A stretch of 64,000 nt of DNA, taken from contig NC_008710.1 in the NCBI RefSeq assembly GCF_000012085.2, positions 372,001 to 436,000 on the forward strand, given 5' to 3'. The stretch's first letter is position 1; each line of letters begins with the position of its first letter. The position numbers were made by a program, and so were the translations under genes. Below the pieces are notes generated by a model. That model searched no databases. It was not told where the DNA came from and worked only from the letters and a program-made list of their open reading frames with translations. Shown one piece after another: positions 38,846 to 47,110 of the stretch. Origin of the DNA: Borrelia turicatae 91E135 (GTDB lineage Bacteria > Spirochaetota > Spirochaetia > Borreliales > Borreliaceae).

Positions 38846-40153
38846 ATGAATAAAAAATTAATTTATATCTTATTGCTAATATTATTTCTATCTTGTTTTA
38901 ATAAAAACAACAAATATGGTATTGTCCTAGACTCAAAAAATAGAGAAAAATTGCCAAATGGATCACTTGTCAAAATAGAAGATGCTAATCAAGAGAAAAA
39001 AACAGTAACAATAAACTATAATGGAATAAAATTTATCGTACATAAATTTACGATAGAAGAGTTTCAAACAAAAAAAGAAGCAGAAAATTTCAAGCTAAGT
39101 ATTCAACCATACGTAAACAAATATGCCATAAGTAAAAAAGATCTCTTACCTTTAAGAACATCTCCAGACAGTTATAGAGAAAACATAATATATAGAATTT
39201 CGAAAGAATCTATATTGAAAATCATACACATTGGGAAAGACACAGAAGTAGGCTCACTTAAAGGAAAATGGCTATACGTTTTAACAAAAGATGGACACAA
39301 AGGTTATGTTTTTGATTATGCACTTGAAGTTTTCGATAATATTACAGGTACAATACTCACAAACCCACTAGATCAAGTCTCACAGAATGACATAATCAAT
39401 ACATTTAATAATATTAAATACTTAAGACCACTTTACTATGAAAAAATGATCGCCTATAACACTTATAACACTAACTTACTAAGAGAAGAGTATGGGTTGT
39501 TTTTTACTCCCAAAAATGAAATAATAATCAATATACCCGAATTAAGCTTACATTTCAAATTCGATATTGTTGAGGAAGTAAAACCTAATGGGTTTTTATT
39601 TAGATCTAAAACTTCAGAGGAAGATTTTATTCTCTTAACAAAAGAAACTCAAAATTACTACAAGTCAATCATAAAAGTTAAAGAACATAATTTTGAGTCA
39701 AAATTCGTTATTATTGAACAAAATGTCGAAAAAATTATCCTTGAATCAAAAAAACAAAATCAAAATCTAATAAATAGATTAATATCTTATGGAACATTAA
39801 TAAATACACAATACGGAAATATTGAATTTAAGAGCGATCAAACTTTCATTTGGAAAGTAGACAAAAAAATTTATAATTTTCCAAGTTCTGGAACATTTGA
39901 AATAATAGGGCTTAGTCCAAATTTACAAATTTCATATAAAAAAGCTATCAAATTAATGACTAAGGAAAGAGAAAAATATTTTTGTCTACTAGACTATACA
40001 GACAATGCCTTACAACTCATATTTATATCTCCTAAAAATGTTAAAGACGATTTAATAATAATTGATGACAAGGATAAAATTGCGGTTATACTGTTTAATA
40101 ATGCTCAGTCTAATCAAGAGATAATTAAACAACAATCTCAGAAAACTATTTAA
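38846..40153 (+). CDS. Hypothetical lipoprotein with an SH3-like domain
   Basis: 435-residue lipoprotein from the ATG at 38846: signal MNKKLIYILLLILFLSC with lipobox (Cys17). A longer frame starting 51 nt upstream would bury the signal. Residues about 90-165 (LLPLRTSPDSYRENIIYRISKESILKI...KGKWLYVLTKDGHKGYVFDYAL) look like a bacterial SH3 (SH3b) domain, a fold that binds peptidoglycan or peptides. The rest is beta-rich and of unknown function. It is followed 12 nt later by an ankyrin-repeat protein, probably as an operon. Role is probably in the periplasmic or outer leaflet envelope. Confidence 0.75.
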   Translation: MNKKLIYILLLILFLSCFNKNNKYGIVLDSKNREKLPNGSLVKIEDANQEKKTVTINYNGIKFIVHKFTIEEFQTKKEAENFKLSIQPYVNKYAISKKDLLPLRTSPDSYRENIIYRISKESILKIIHIGKDTEVGSLKGKWLYVLTKDGHKGYVFDYALEVFDNITGTILTNPLDQVSQNDIINTFNNIKYLRPLYYEKMIAYNTYNTNLLREEYGLFFTPKNEIIINIPELSLHFKFDIVEEVKPNGFLFRSKTSEEDFILLTKETQNYYKSIIKVKEHNFESKFVIIEQNVEKIILESKKQNQNLINRLISYGTLINTQYGNIEFKSDQTFIWKVDKKIYNFPSSGTFEIIGLSPNLQISYKKAIKLMTKEREKYFCLLDYTDNALQLIFISPKNVKDDLIIIDDKDKIAVILFNNAQSNQEIIKQQSQKTI

Positions 40154-40165
40154 AGGTAAAAGTCA

Positions 40166-40822
40166 ATGAAAATAATATTCATACTACTATTAACACAATT
40201 TATTACATTCTTAAATGCAAATGAAAACACAAAAATAATAAAAGAATTATCAAAAACAATTTACAATCTTAGCAATAAAGAATATGAAATAGATAAAGCA
40301 AAGCTAGACAGTTTTATAGAGTCAATAGATCTAAATAATACCAATATTTTAAAAGAGTTACAAAAAATAAAAAATGATTTTCTAATCACATCTGTATACT
40401 TCCAAAATATAAAGGGTACTTTAATAGCCCTAAACCTCTCAGCAGAAATAAATTTTCAATACAAAATATCTCCGCTATCAATTTCAATAATCAATAATGA
40501 TTTTCAGACTACCAAAACATTAATAGACTACGGAATTAAAATCAACCAAATAGACGAAACAGAATATCCATCAATATTTTGGGCAATATACCTAAACAAT
40601 GAAAAAATATTTAATCTTTTAAAAGAAAAAGGAGCCGACTTAAGCCTTGCTCTCAAAAATGGAAAAACACCTATACAAGCTGCAATAGAAATTGAAAATA
40701 TTAATTTAATTGAGCTACTACTTAAAAAAAATGCTTATATTAAAGATAAATACAAAAAAGAAATTAAGAATTTAAAAAATAAAAATATAAAAGATATTCT
40801 AAAAAAGTACAAAGTAATATAA
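40166..40822 (+). CDS. Exported ankyrin-repeat protein
   Basis: 218-residue protein with a signal peptide (MKIIFILLLTQFITFLNAN). Residues about 95-205 form three ankyrin-like repeats: SPLSISIINNDFQTTKTLIDYG, YPSIFWAIYLNNEKIFNLLKEKGADL, and TPIQAAIEIENINLIELLLKKNA. AGGT lies upstream of the ATG. Ankyrin repeats bind proteins; the partner is unknown. It ends 11 nt from a convergent gene. Confidence 0.78.
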   Translation: MKIIFILLLTQFITFLNANENTKIIKELSKTIYNLSNKEYEIDKAKLDSFIESIDLNNTNILKELQKIKNDFLITSVYFQNIKGTLIALNLSAEINFQYKISPLSISIINNDFQTTKTLIDYGIKINQIDETEYPSIFWAIYLNNEKIFNLLKEKGADLSLALKNGKTPIQAAIEIENINLIELLLKKNAYIKDKYKKEIKNLKNKNIKDILKKYKVI

Positions 40823-40833
40823 AATGATTAATA

Positions 40834-41109
40834 TTAACTTGACATTTTAATATTTTTATCTTTATCAAAAAACTCCTTATATGCAAAAGATTTCTTACTA
40901 AACTCCTCCTTTAAATCTTTATAAAAAAGAGCATTGCGCCACATTATTCCGCAAACCATCTTCTCAATTTTTTGAATTACTTTGCTTTCTTTATCTAACC
41001 AAAGAAAATAATCATCTAAAAAGAAATTTTTATCATTTTCTTCTAATGAATTAATTTCTGGTAACTTTAAATTCAAATCTGTATTGACTAATTCAGGATA
41101 CTTATACAA
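40834..41109 (-). CDS. Hypothetical 91-residue protein
   Basis: Not recognised. It is soluble, charged and probably helical (FFLDDYFLWLDKESKVIQKIEKMV, WRNALFYKDLKEEFSKKSFAYKEFFDKDK), with no signal peptide. GGAAAG lies upstream of the ATG. It is convergent with the ankyrin gene and divergent from the symporter gene at 41248. Its coding-like composition and ribosome site support it as real. Confidence 0.65.
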   Translation of the reverse strand: MYKYPELVNTDLNLKLPEINSLEENDKNFFLDDYFLWLDKESKVIQKIEKMVCGIMWRNALFYKDLKEEFSKKSFAYKEFFDKDKNIKMSS

Positions 41110-41177
41110 GAACTTTCCTCTCCAAAATCGGACTTACTTATATGTTTTGATAATAAATAATATTACCAAAGTTTATA

Positions 41178-41207
41178 TTTACAAAAAAATCTAGTAAGAT
41201 TTATTAT
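41178..41207 (+). promoter_or_regulatory. Promoter candidate for the symporter gene
   Basis: TTTACA (41178-41183), 18-nt spacer, TATTAT (41202-41207). Transcription would start about 30 nt before the ATG at 41248. The 138-nt gap otherwise shows nothing notable. Confidence 0.4.
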
Positions 41208-41247
41208 GCTATAAATACTATTTTTCAAACTCGCAAAGGAACAATTT

Positions 41248-42438
41248 ATGAATACAAAAGTAAAATTTTCTCTAATTATACCTATTGGAATACTGCTTGG
41301 ATTATTTTTTCCTTCTGGAGCTTACAACATACTCTCACATATCTTCATAAGATTAGGCTATCTTTCCTTAATTCCTTTTTTAATATTCTCAATTCCACTT
41401 GGTATAGAAAACATTATTGAAAATAAAAAATTCAGAAAATTATTTGGAAAAACAATCTATTATGGAATCTTAGTTAACATTATGGGAATAATCATATCAA
41501 TTGTAATTGCAACAATATATTTACCACAAAGAATTCCAATATTAGACAAAAACATTCAAAATACATATACATTTGATCAAAAAGTATTTCTTGAAACATT
41601 TTTCCCAAAAAATATTTTTATAATATTTACAAATAACAATCCAAATCTTTTAAGTATTTATATTGTATCAATAATTATTGGTGCTAGTCTTTATTATGCA
41701 AAACAAAAGGGAAGAATTGCTAGAGAACTTATTTTAAGCTTTTCAAATCTTTTTTATCATGCAAACGGGATAGTTGTTAAAATATTACACTTCGGGATTA
41801 TCTTTATTACAGCAGCATATACTACTAACTTAAAAAATTTTAAAAATTATCAATACTACATAGATAGCATAATTTTTTTATCATTATGGACAATCACTAT
41901 TATCCTAATAATAATTCCAATGATTAGCTATCGATTAACCAAAAATTTTAAATTATCATATAAGAACATACTAATATCCATCCAAAATATAATATTTGCG
42001 GGTTTAACAATGGATGCTTATGCCCCTTATTCTATCTTAATAGAAGATATTAAAAATGAAAGAATAAATATAAAAAAATCAATAATCACAAACATACCAA
42101 TAATCAACTTTATCTCTAAATCTGGAACAATTTTTATTGCAACAATTTCATTTTTTATTATTTTAAAATCTTATTCTAGCTTGCCTATATCAATTTACGA
42201 AATAAGTTATATGAGCATATTGGCATTTCTTTTTATTTTCGCATTCCCACACATACCAAACAGTTTGATTTATATAATTACAATGCTATGCTCAACTTAT
42301 ACAAAAGGAATTGAACTTAGCCACTCTAACATAATTCCAATTCTTCCAATTTTAACATCTCTAGCTTTAATGATCGATTTCACCTCTAATATTGCAATAA
42401 TACAAATAATAGATTTCAATGAATTAAAAGATACCTAA
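41248..42438 (+). CDS. Dicarboxylate/amino acid:cation symporter (DAACS) homologue
   Basis: 396-residue membrane protein of the GltP/DctA family with about eight hydrophobic segments. Alignable elements include the N-terminal PIGILLGLFFP, SLIPFLIFSIPLGI, a degenerate HP1 region and, in HP2/TM8, MIDFTSNIAIIQIID where family members have DMxRTxxNVxGD. The substrate-coordinating Arg of TM8 and the NMDGT motif of TM7 are not seen (FISKSGTIFIATISF instead). The fold is thus recognisable but substrate and coupling are uncertain. AAAGGAA lies upstream of the ATG. It is probably the Borrelia 'glutamate transporter' at this locus. Confidence 0.8.
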   Translation: MNTKVKFSLIIPIGILLGLFFPSGAYNILSHIFIRLGYLSLIPFLIFSIPLGIENIIENKKFRKLFGKTIYYGILVNIMGIIISIVIATIYLPQRIPILDKNIQNTYTFDQKVFLETFFPKNIFIIFTNNNPNLLSIYIVSIIIGASLYYAKQKGRIARELILSFSNLFYHANGIVVKILHFGIIFITAAYTTNLKNFKNYQYYIDSIIFLSLWTITIILIIIPMISYRLTKNFKLSYKNILISIQNIIFAGLTMDAYAPYSILIEDIKNERINIKKSIITNIPIINFISKSGTIFIATISFFIILKSYSSLPISIYEISYMSILAFLFIFAFPHIPNSLIYIITMLCSTYTKGIELSHSNIIPILPILTSLALMIDFTSNIAIIQIIDFNELKDT

Positions 42439-42467
42439 TGTTTAGTTTTTAAATAAACGAAACATTA
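42436..42467. terminator. Hairpin spanning both stop codons of convergent genes
   Basis: TAATGTTT and AAACATTA pair over 8 bp, then after one A-G mismatch GTTT/AAAC add 4 bp, closing the loop TTAAAT. The left arm begins with the symporter stop TAA and the right arm ends with the proS stop (TAA on the minus strand). It is a compact bidirectional terminator candidate. Confidence 0.65.
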
Positions 42468-43931
42468 ATAAGATCTTGCAAATAAAACAAGATGCTTGGC
42501 TGTTGTATTGCAATAAATACAAGTTAAATTATTTAAAGACCTATTTTGAAAATCTTCAGGAATGCATCGTATTGTAGCTTTTGTATCATTTTTAATACTC
42601 TCTTCACACACTTCATTTCCACACCATGAAGAGAGTACAAATCCTAAATGCTCATTGATATAAGTCTTAAAAGTATCATAGTCATTCTCTTTAAACCCAA
42701 TAATTTCTTTGGTATGCAAATTTCTAAACTTTAATGCTCTATTAAATAATTCACATTGCATAGTTTCAAGCTCATGTCTCATTTTTGATGGCAACTCTTT
42801 AACTGATACTTGATACTTAGAGTTTTTATCTTGATCCCTTCTTGCAACAGTGACACAGTCCATAAGAATATCATTAGAACCTACCTCAATTCGTATTGGG
42901 ATTCCTTTAAGTTCCACAGCAGCAAATCTAAATCCTGGCGAATTTTTGATATCTCTATCAAGCTCAACTCTAAACTTTGCTTCTTTTAAGATATTAAAAA
43001 TAGTAGTAGCATACTCAATAATTTTTTTATTAACTTCATCATCTCTTTTAAAAATAGGAACAATAATAATTTCAATTGGTGCTATCTTTGGTGGCAATAT
43101 TAAACCCTTACTATCAGAATGAACCATAATCAATGCCCCAATTAACCTAGTCGAAACTCCCCAACTAGTAGCAAAAACATAATCCATCTCACCTTTCTTA
43201 TTTTGGAACTTAACATCAAAAGCCTTGGCAAAATTTAATCCCAAATAATGAGATGTTCCTGCTTGCAAAGCTTTCTTATCTTGCATTAATGCTTCAATTG
43301 TGTAAGTAGACACAGCACCTGCAAATTTTTCTCTTTCTGTCTTTTGTCCACAAAATACAGGAATAGCTAAGTAATCTTCAATAAACCGCTTATAAAGGTT
43401 TAAAATAAACAAAGTCTCTTCCAAAGCTTCTCCAGCAGTTTCATGTGCAGTATGACCTTCTTGCCATAAAAATTCAGTGGTACGAAGGAATGGTCTTGTT
43501 CTTTTTTCCCAACGGACAATATTTGCCCATTGATTTATTTTAACAGGCAAATCTCTATAAGATTTTATCCATTTGCTATACATGTTCCAAATAATTGTCT
43601 CAGAAGTGGGTCTTAAAACCAAAGGCTCTGCTAATTCTTCACCACCAGCAGTTGTTATAACAGCAAGTTCCGGTGAGAATCCCTTAACATGTTCTTTTTC
43701 TCTCTCCAAAAACTCATAAGGAATAAGCAATGGGAAATATGCATTCTCATGCCCTGTTTCTTTAAATTTATTATCAAGTATGCTCTTAATTTGTTCCCAA
43801 ATAGCATACCCATAAGGCATAATAACCATACAACCTTTAATAGGACTATAATCAACAAGTTTTGCCTTTTGTACTATATCTAAGTACCACTTAGAAAATT
43901 CCTCTTCCTTTGAAGAAATAAAATTACCCAT
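42465..43931 (-). CDS. proS: Prolyl-tRNA synthetase, archaeal/eukaryotic type
   Basis: Class II synthetase of 488 residues from the ATG at 43931, which has GGTGAGG 4 nt upstream. The frame extends 13 codons further, but that start has no ribosome site and the conserved sequence begins at SKEEEFSKWYLDIV. Landmarks: motif 2 RPFLRTTEFLWQEGHTAH, TSHYLGLNFAKAF, and a C-terminal domain with four cysteines (WCGNEVC, CIPED, CIYC) ending in a terminal tyrosine (ARSY). These mark the archaeal-type ProRS without the bacterial editing insertion, as known for Borrelia. Confidence 0.95.
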   Translation of the reverse strand: MGNFISSKEEEFSKWYLDIVQKAKLVDYSPIKGCMVIMPYGYAIWEQIKSILDNKFKETGHENAYFPLLIPYEFLEREKEHVKGFSPELAVITTAGGEELAEPLVLRPTSETIIWNMYSKWIKSYRDLPVKINQWANIVRWEKRTRPFLRTTEFLWQEGHTAHETAGEALEETLFILNLYKRFIEDYLAIPVFCGQKTEREKFAGAVSTYTIEALMQDKKALQAGTSHYLGLNFAKAFDVKFQNKKGEMDYVFATSWGVSTRLIGALIMVHSDSKGLILPPKIAPIEIIIVPIFKRDDEVNKKIIEYATTIFNILKEAKFRVELDRDIKNSPGFRFAAVELKGIPIRIEVGSNDILMDCVTVARRDQDKNSKYQVSVKELPSKMRHELETMQCELFNRALKFRNLHTKEIIGFKENDYDTFKTYINEHLGFVLSSWCGNEVCEESIKNDTKATIRCIPEDFQNRSLNNLTCIYCNTTAKHLVLFARSY

Positions 43932-43960
43932 AAACCTCACCCTTTTTGAAAAATTCATCA

Positions 43961-44224
43961 TTATAGACAAAATGTCATTAATTTATAAAATAAAAAGAGA
44001 TTCTTTGCTCTTAAAGGCAAATCGTATTGTTTCTTATACTAATTATCCAAATCAATGCTATTTAGATCTCTAATATGAATATCGTAATCTTTAACTAATA
44101 AGAAAATAGTAAAATCACCAAATAAAGATCATACATTAAAATGTATCTTTAAAAACCATGCGAAAGAGCAAAGAATAGCCTTATCAACCTGCAAATCAAA
44201 TCTATACTTAAATTTATATTTATA
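43961..44224 (-). pseudogene. Possible gene remnant with two in-frame stops
   Basis: One minus-strand frame reads protein-like for 88 codons with only two internal stops. It gives KYRFDLQVDKAILCSFAW...HFNV, TGA, SLFGDFTIFLLVKDYDIHIR...LDN, TAG, then YKKQYDLPLRAKNLFLFYKL. In sequence this AT-rich, more stops would be expected by chance. It fills the space where B. burgdorferi has a small gene between proS and the outer-membrane pair (from memory), so it may be its decayed relic. No start codon with a ribosome site is seen. A chance open frame cannot be excluded. Confidence 0.35.
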
Positions 44225-44258
44225 TTAAAAATATGTCAAATATATTTTTAATATAAAT
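44218..44258. repeat. 17-bp perfect inverted repeat
   Basis: Arms 44218-44234 and 44242-44258 are perfectly complementary (17 bp, all A/T) around the 7-nt loop GTCAAAT. The loop and adjacent bases contain TTGACA on the minus strand (44239-44234). It could be a cruciform, protein-binding site or RNA hairpin. Confidence 0.75.
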
Positions 44259-44517
44259 CTTTGCTCTAATATTTATTTTTATAAGTTACAAAAATATGTT
44301 TGTATTTCACAATAGATGTTTGAAAAAAATGTGTAGAAAAATATTTATGGGTTTAACTTTAATAGTATACCAAAAATTGACATCAATTAAAACAAATCCA
44401 ATTTTTATAACTCAAAATCATTAAAAACATGTTGAGATAAAAAAATTTTTTACATTTTATGAAACATAATTTTAAAAATTGTGCACATCTAATCGAACAT
44501 AAGTTGAAGGAGAATTT
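44225..44517. other. Gene-poor segment before the outer-membrane pair
   Basis: No convincing coding frame on either strand. It holds the right arm of the 17-bp inverted repeat, a TCTTTGCTCT motif (44258-44267) repeated from 44001-44011 and inverted at 44165-44176, and a plus-strand TTGACA at 44377-44382 without a well-placed -10. The last 60 nt lead to the 44518 gene with a GAAGGAG ribosome site. With the preceding remnant this forms the largest stretch without an intact gene in the window. Confidence 0.6.
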
Positions 44518-45117
44518 ATGAAGACATTGTTAAAACTGATTATGGTTTTTTTAACAAGTTTATCTGTTGCGACAACAATTAATACATCAAATCTTAATAA
44601 AATATTAAATAAGCAACAAACCCAATTTAGATCATTTGGAATAGGGTTTGGAATTGGCAACCCTATCACTAATATCATAATTAATTTCCCATATGTAGAC
44701 ATAGATATTGGATATGGGGGCTTTAATGGATTACATCCTAACAATTTCATACCTTATATTGTTTTTGGAACTGATATCCTATTTAAAGAAGAAATTTATC
44801 AGAGTATAATGCTCACCGGTGGGCTTGGCATAGGTATCGACTTGTCTCAAATAAAACCAGACGAACAAAATAGTTCAAACATAAAACAAGAAAATACTCA
44901 AGACAAACAAGAAGAATTTTCAATAGCCTCATCTAACAATAGGTTAGGAATTGTGTTTAGACTTCCTATTATATTAGAATACAGTTTTTTGACAAATGTT
45001 GTAATAGGCTTCAAAGCTATAACAACAATTGGAGGAACAATGATATTTCAACCTACATCAATGGAAGGAATAAGATTTGGATTTTTTGGTTTTGGATTCA
45101 TAAAAATATACATTTAA
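44518..45117 (+). CDS. Outer-membrane beta-barrel protein (BB0405-like)
   Basis: 199-residue protein with signal peptide (MKTLLKLIMVFLTSLSVATT). The mature part has alternating hydrophobic strands: RSFGIGFGIGNPITNIIINF, PYVDIDIGYGGFNGLHPNNF, YSFLTNVVIGFKAITTIGG, and a C-terminal FGFGFIKIYI that looks like a terminal barrel strand. It matches remembered B. burgdorferi BB0405, reported as a surface-exposed porin-like protein needed in mammalian infection. A charged Asn/Gln-rich loop (about residues 115-140) looks surface-exposed and variable. It is followed 10 nt later by a paralogue. Confidence 0.85.
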   Translation: MKTLLKLIMVFLTSLSVATTINTSNLNKILNKQQTQFRSFGIGFGIGNPITNIIINFPYVDIDIGYGGFNGLHPNNFIPYIVFGTDILFKEEIYQSIMLTGGLGIGIDLSQIKPDEQNSSNIKQENTQDKQEEFSIASSNNRLGIVFRLPIILEYSFLTNVVIGFKAITTIGGTMIFQPTSMEGIRFGFFGFGFIKIYI

Positions 45118-45127
45118 AGGAAAATTG

Positions 45128-45955
45128 ATGAAAAACAATACTCAAAAAATATTTATATTATTGTTAATATTTAATTTACACCATTTTGCGTTCTCCAAAT
45201 CTAATAATAATTATTCCATCAGATGCAAACAAGAAGATGATGGAACAACCTGTATCACAAATGATAAACCTATCATTGAAGAACCTAAACTTACCCTTGA
45301 AGAACCTAAACTTACCCTTGAAGAACCTAAGCCTATCATTGAAGAACCTAAGCCTATCATTGAAGAACCTAAACTTACCCTTGAAGAGCCTAAACCCATC
45401 TCTGAAGAACCTAAACTTATCCTTGAAGAGCCTAAACCCATCTTTGAAGAACCTAAACCACAAATCATTACAAATTTTCACGCAATACACAGGGAAAAAA
45501 ATCCTTACTCATTTGCAGCGGGAATAGGAACTGGAAATCCTCTTATCAATCTTTTAATCTCAGTTCCATATGTAGACATAGATATTGGATATGGTAGTTT
45601 CTTATACTTTAATCCTACAAATTTTAAGCCTTACAATTTAATTGCCATCGATCTAATTTTTAAACAACAAATAGGAGAATATTTAATAGTTGGAGGAGGC
45701 GTTGGAATTGGAACAGACTGGTCCCAAGCAAATTTAACTTCCCTTGGAACTACACAACCCTCTCCTTATGATAGGATAGGAATAGTAACCAGATTACCTT
45801 TATCAATAGAACATAAAATTATAAAAAATTTATCATTAGGATTTAAAGTTTATCCTACACTTGGTCCAACAATATTTCTCACAAAACCAAAAATAGTATT
45901 TGAAGGGATAAGATTTAAATTCTTCGCAATCGGGTTTATTAGAGTTTTCATGTAA
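45128..45955 (+). CDS. Outer-membrane protein with EEPK repeat domain (BB0406-like)
   Basis: 275-residue paralogue of the preceding gene. The ATG at 45128 is chosen (AAGG 7 nt upstream; a TTG lies one codon earlier). A signal peptide (about residues 1-23) is followed by a short linker with two cysteines. Then come nine 7-residue repeats EEPKxxx (residues 51-113), then the barrel domain: FAAGIGTGNPLINLLISVPY, VDIDIGYGSFLYFNPTNF, FKVYPTLGPTIFL, and end strand FFAIGFIRVFM. Remembered B. burgdorferi BB0406 is about 203 residues, so the repeat block accounts for the extra ~70. It could span the periplasm or be surface-exposed. Confidence 0.85.
   Translation: MKNNTQKIFILLLIFNLHHFAFSKSNNNYSIRCKQEDDGTTCITNDKPIIEEPKLTLEEPKLTLEEPKPIIEEPKPIIEEPKLTLEEPKPISEEPKLILEEPKPIFEEPKPQIITNFHAIHREKNPYSFAAGIGTGNPLINLLISVPYVDIDIGYGSFLYFNPTNFKPYNLIAIDLIFKQQIGEYLIVGGGVGIGTDWSQANLTSLGTTQPSPYDRIGIVTRLPLSIEHKIIKNLSLGFKVYPTLGPTIFLTKPKIVFEGIRFKFFAIGFIRVFM
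45278..45466 (+). repeat. 21-bp tandem repeat, nine copies
   Basis: Nine in-frame copies of a 21-nt unit (GAAGAACCTAAACTTACCCTT and variants) encode EEPKLTL, EEPKPII and related heptads. Copies differ mostly at codons 5-7 and in GAA/GAG. The two main unit types alternate in blocks, suggesting slippage or recombination. Being a multiple of 3, gain or loss of units keeps the frame. Confidence 0.95.
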
Positions 45956-45994
45956 ATGATAGTTCCTTACTAAAACCAAAAGACTAACTTCTCA

Positions 45995-47110
45995 TTATAA
46001 AGAGAGTGCAATAAAAATTTCTCCATTTCCACAAATTAATAATTTTTCATCATAATTTCCTATAAATACGCTTTCGCCCCTCTTAAGGCAAACTCCATTA
46101 TTAATCTGAATTTCTCCATTCATAACCAACAATATCATTACACCATCCTTTTTAAAGCAGATCTTTTCATTTATATTTCTTTGAAATAAACTTAAATTAG
46201 TATCTGGAAGCTTAAATACATTAAAACCATCAATTTCCTTACCCCTCAATAATGAAAATACTCCCTCTTCAAATCTACCAACCTTAAGCATCTCATCTTT
46301 ATCAATATATTTAGTAGTAAGACCTGCCCTAATCACATTGTCAGAATTAGTCATAAGTTCAAGACAATCACCCTGAAGATAAGCATGAACTTCTTGACTC
46401 TCTGTATAAAGTACTTCACCTGGACTTAATTTAAAAATATACATCCCTAAAAATACCAAAAGACCAATATCTGCCCCATAAATCTCATAAATTTCATTAA
46501 ACCAATAAGCTCTAAAATCATTTATGAAACTTAAATTTTTTTTCACTCGACTAATAGCATCCTCAATTTCAAACTTTTGCAAACTAAATATAATTTTTAT
46601 AAATTCTTTATGGGTTGCAAAATGAAAATCTAATTTCAATTTTTTATATATACTCTTGATTTCAAAAATAGGAAGAAATCCCTTAAGAGCATAAAAATCA
46701 CTTAATGCATAAACAAGTTCTATCTTTGGATTTTTATCCTTATAAATTCGCTTAGAATCATTAATATCTATCCCCTTATCATTCTCAAGTTCAAAGCCTT
46801 TTAAAGCAATATCTTTTGAAGGATGTATTTGAATTGATAAAGGCTTTTGAGCTGAGAGAACTTTCAATAAAAATGATAATTCACTCTCACAGCCCAAAAG
46901 CTCTTTATGATTTTCTAAAAAATCACAAAGAAAAACGTACTGACCATCAACTAATATTTTACTAGAAAATGTCTTATGTGCTCCAAGCCACATCTCAGCT
47001 TTAGGCAACCCATCTTCTCTTTGTCCCAAAAGAGAAGGGATGAAACTAGTTCCACCCCAATCATATTCCTTAATTTTATTTTTCATCAAAAATATATTAT
47101 CAGATCTCAT
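45995..47110 (-). CDS. manA: Mannose-6-phosphate isomerase, class I
   Basis: Zinc-dependent isomerase linking mannose-6-P to fructose-6-P. The 371-residue protein has the N-terminal YDWGGTSFIPSLLG and AEMWLGAHKTF, the metal-site region QKPLSIQIHPSKDIALKGF with KNPKIELVYAL, and the ESQEVHAYLQGDCLELMTNSDNVIRAGLTTKYID motif. Its ATG overlaps the fruA stop (ATGA), with AAGGAA upstream, so the pair is coupled: FruA imports the sugar as a phosphate and ManA feeds it to glycolysis. Confidence 0.94.
   Translation of the reverse strand: MRSDNIFLMKNKIKEYDWGGTSFIPSLLGQREDGLPKAEMWLGAHKTFSSKILVDGQYVFLCDFLENHKELLGCESELSFLLKVLSAQKPLSIQIHPSKDIALKGFELENDKGIDINDSKRIYKDKNPKIELVYALSDFYALKGFLPIFEIKSIYKKLKLDFHFATHKEFIKIIFSLQKFEIEDAISRVKKNLSFINDFRAYWFNEIYEIYGADIGLLVFLGMYIFKLSPGEVLYTESQEVHAYLQGDCLELMTNSDNVIRAGLTTKYIDKDEMLKVGRFEEGVFSLLRGKEIDGFNVFKLPDTNLSLFQRNINEKICFKKDGVMILLVMNGEIQINNGVCLKRGESVFIGNYDEKLLICGNGEIFIALSL

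Noticed and set aside
45278-45466. Tandem array considered as CRISPR
   Set aside because: The 21-nt units are contiguous with no spacers and keep reading frame within a coding gene; no cas genes are present.
45176-45527. Long open frames on both strands overlapping the EEPK repeat
   Set aside because: They are stop-free shadows of the 21-bp repeat; composition (Phe/Arg or Ser/Leu monotony) and lack of ribosome sites show only the plus frame of the outer-membrane protein is real.
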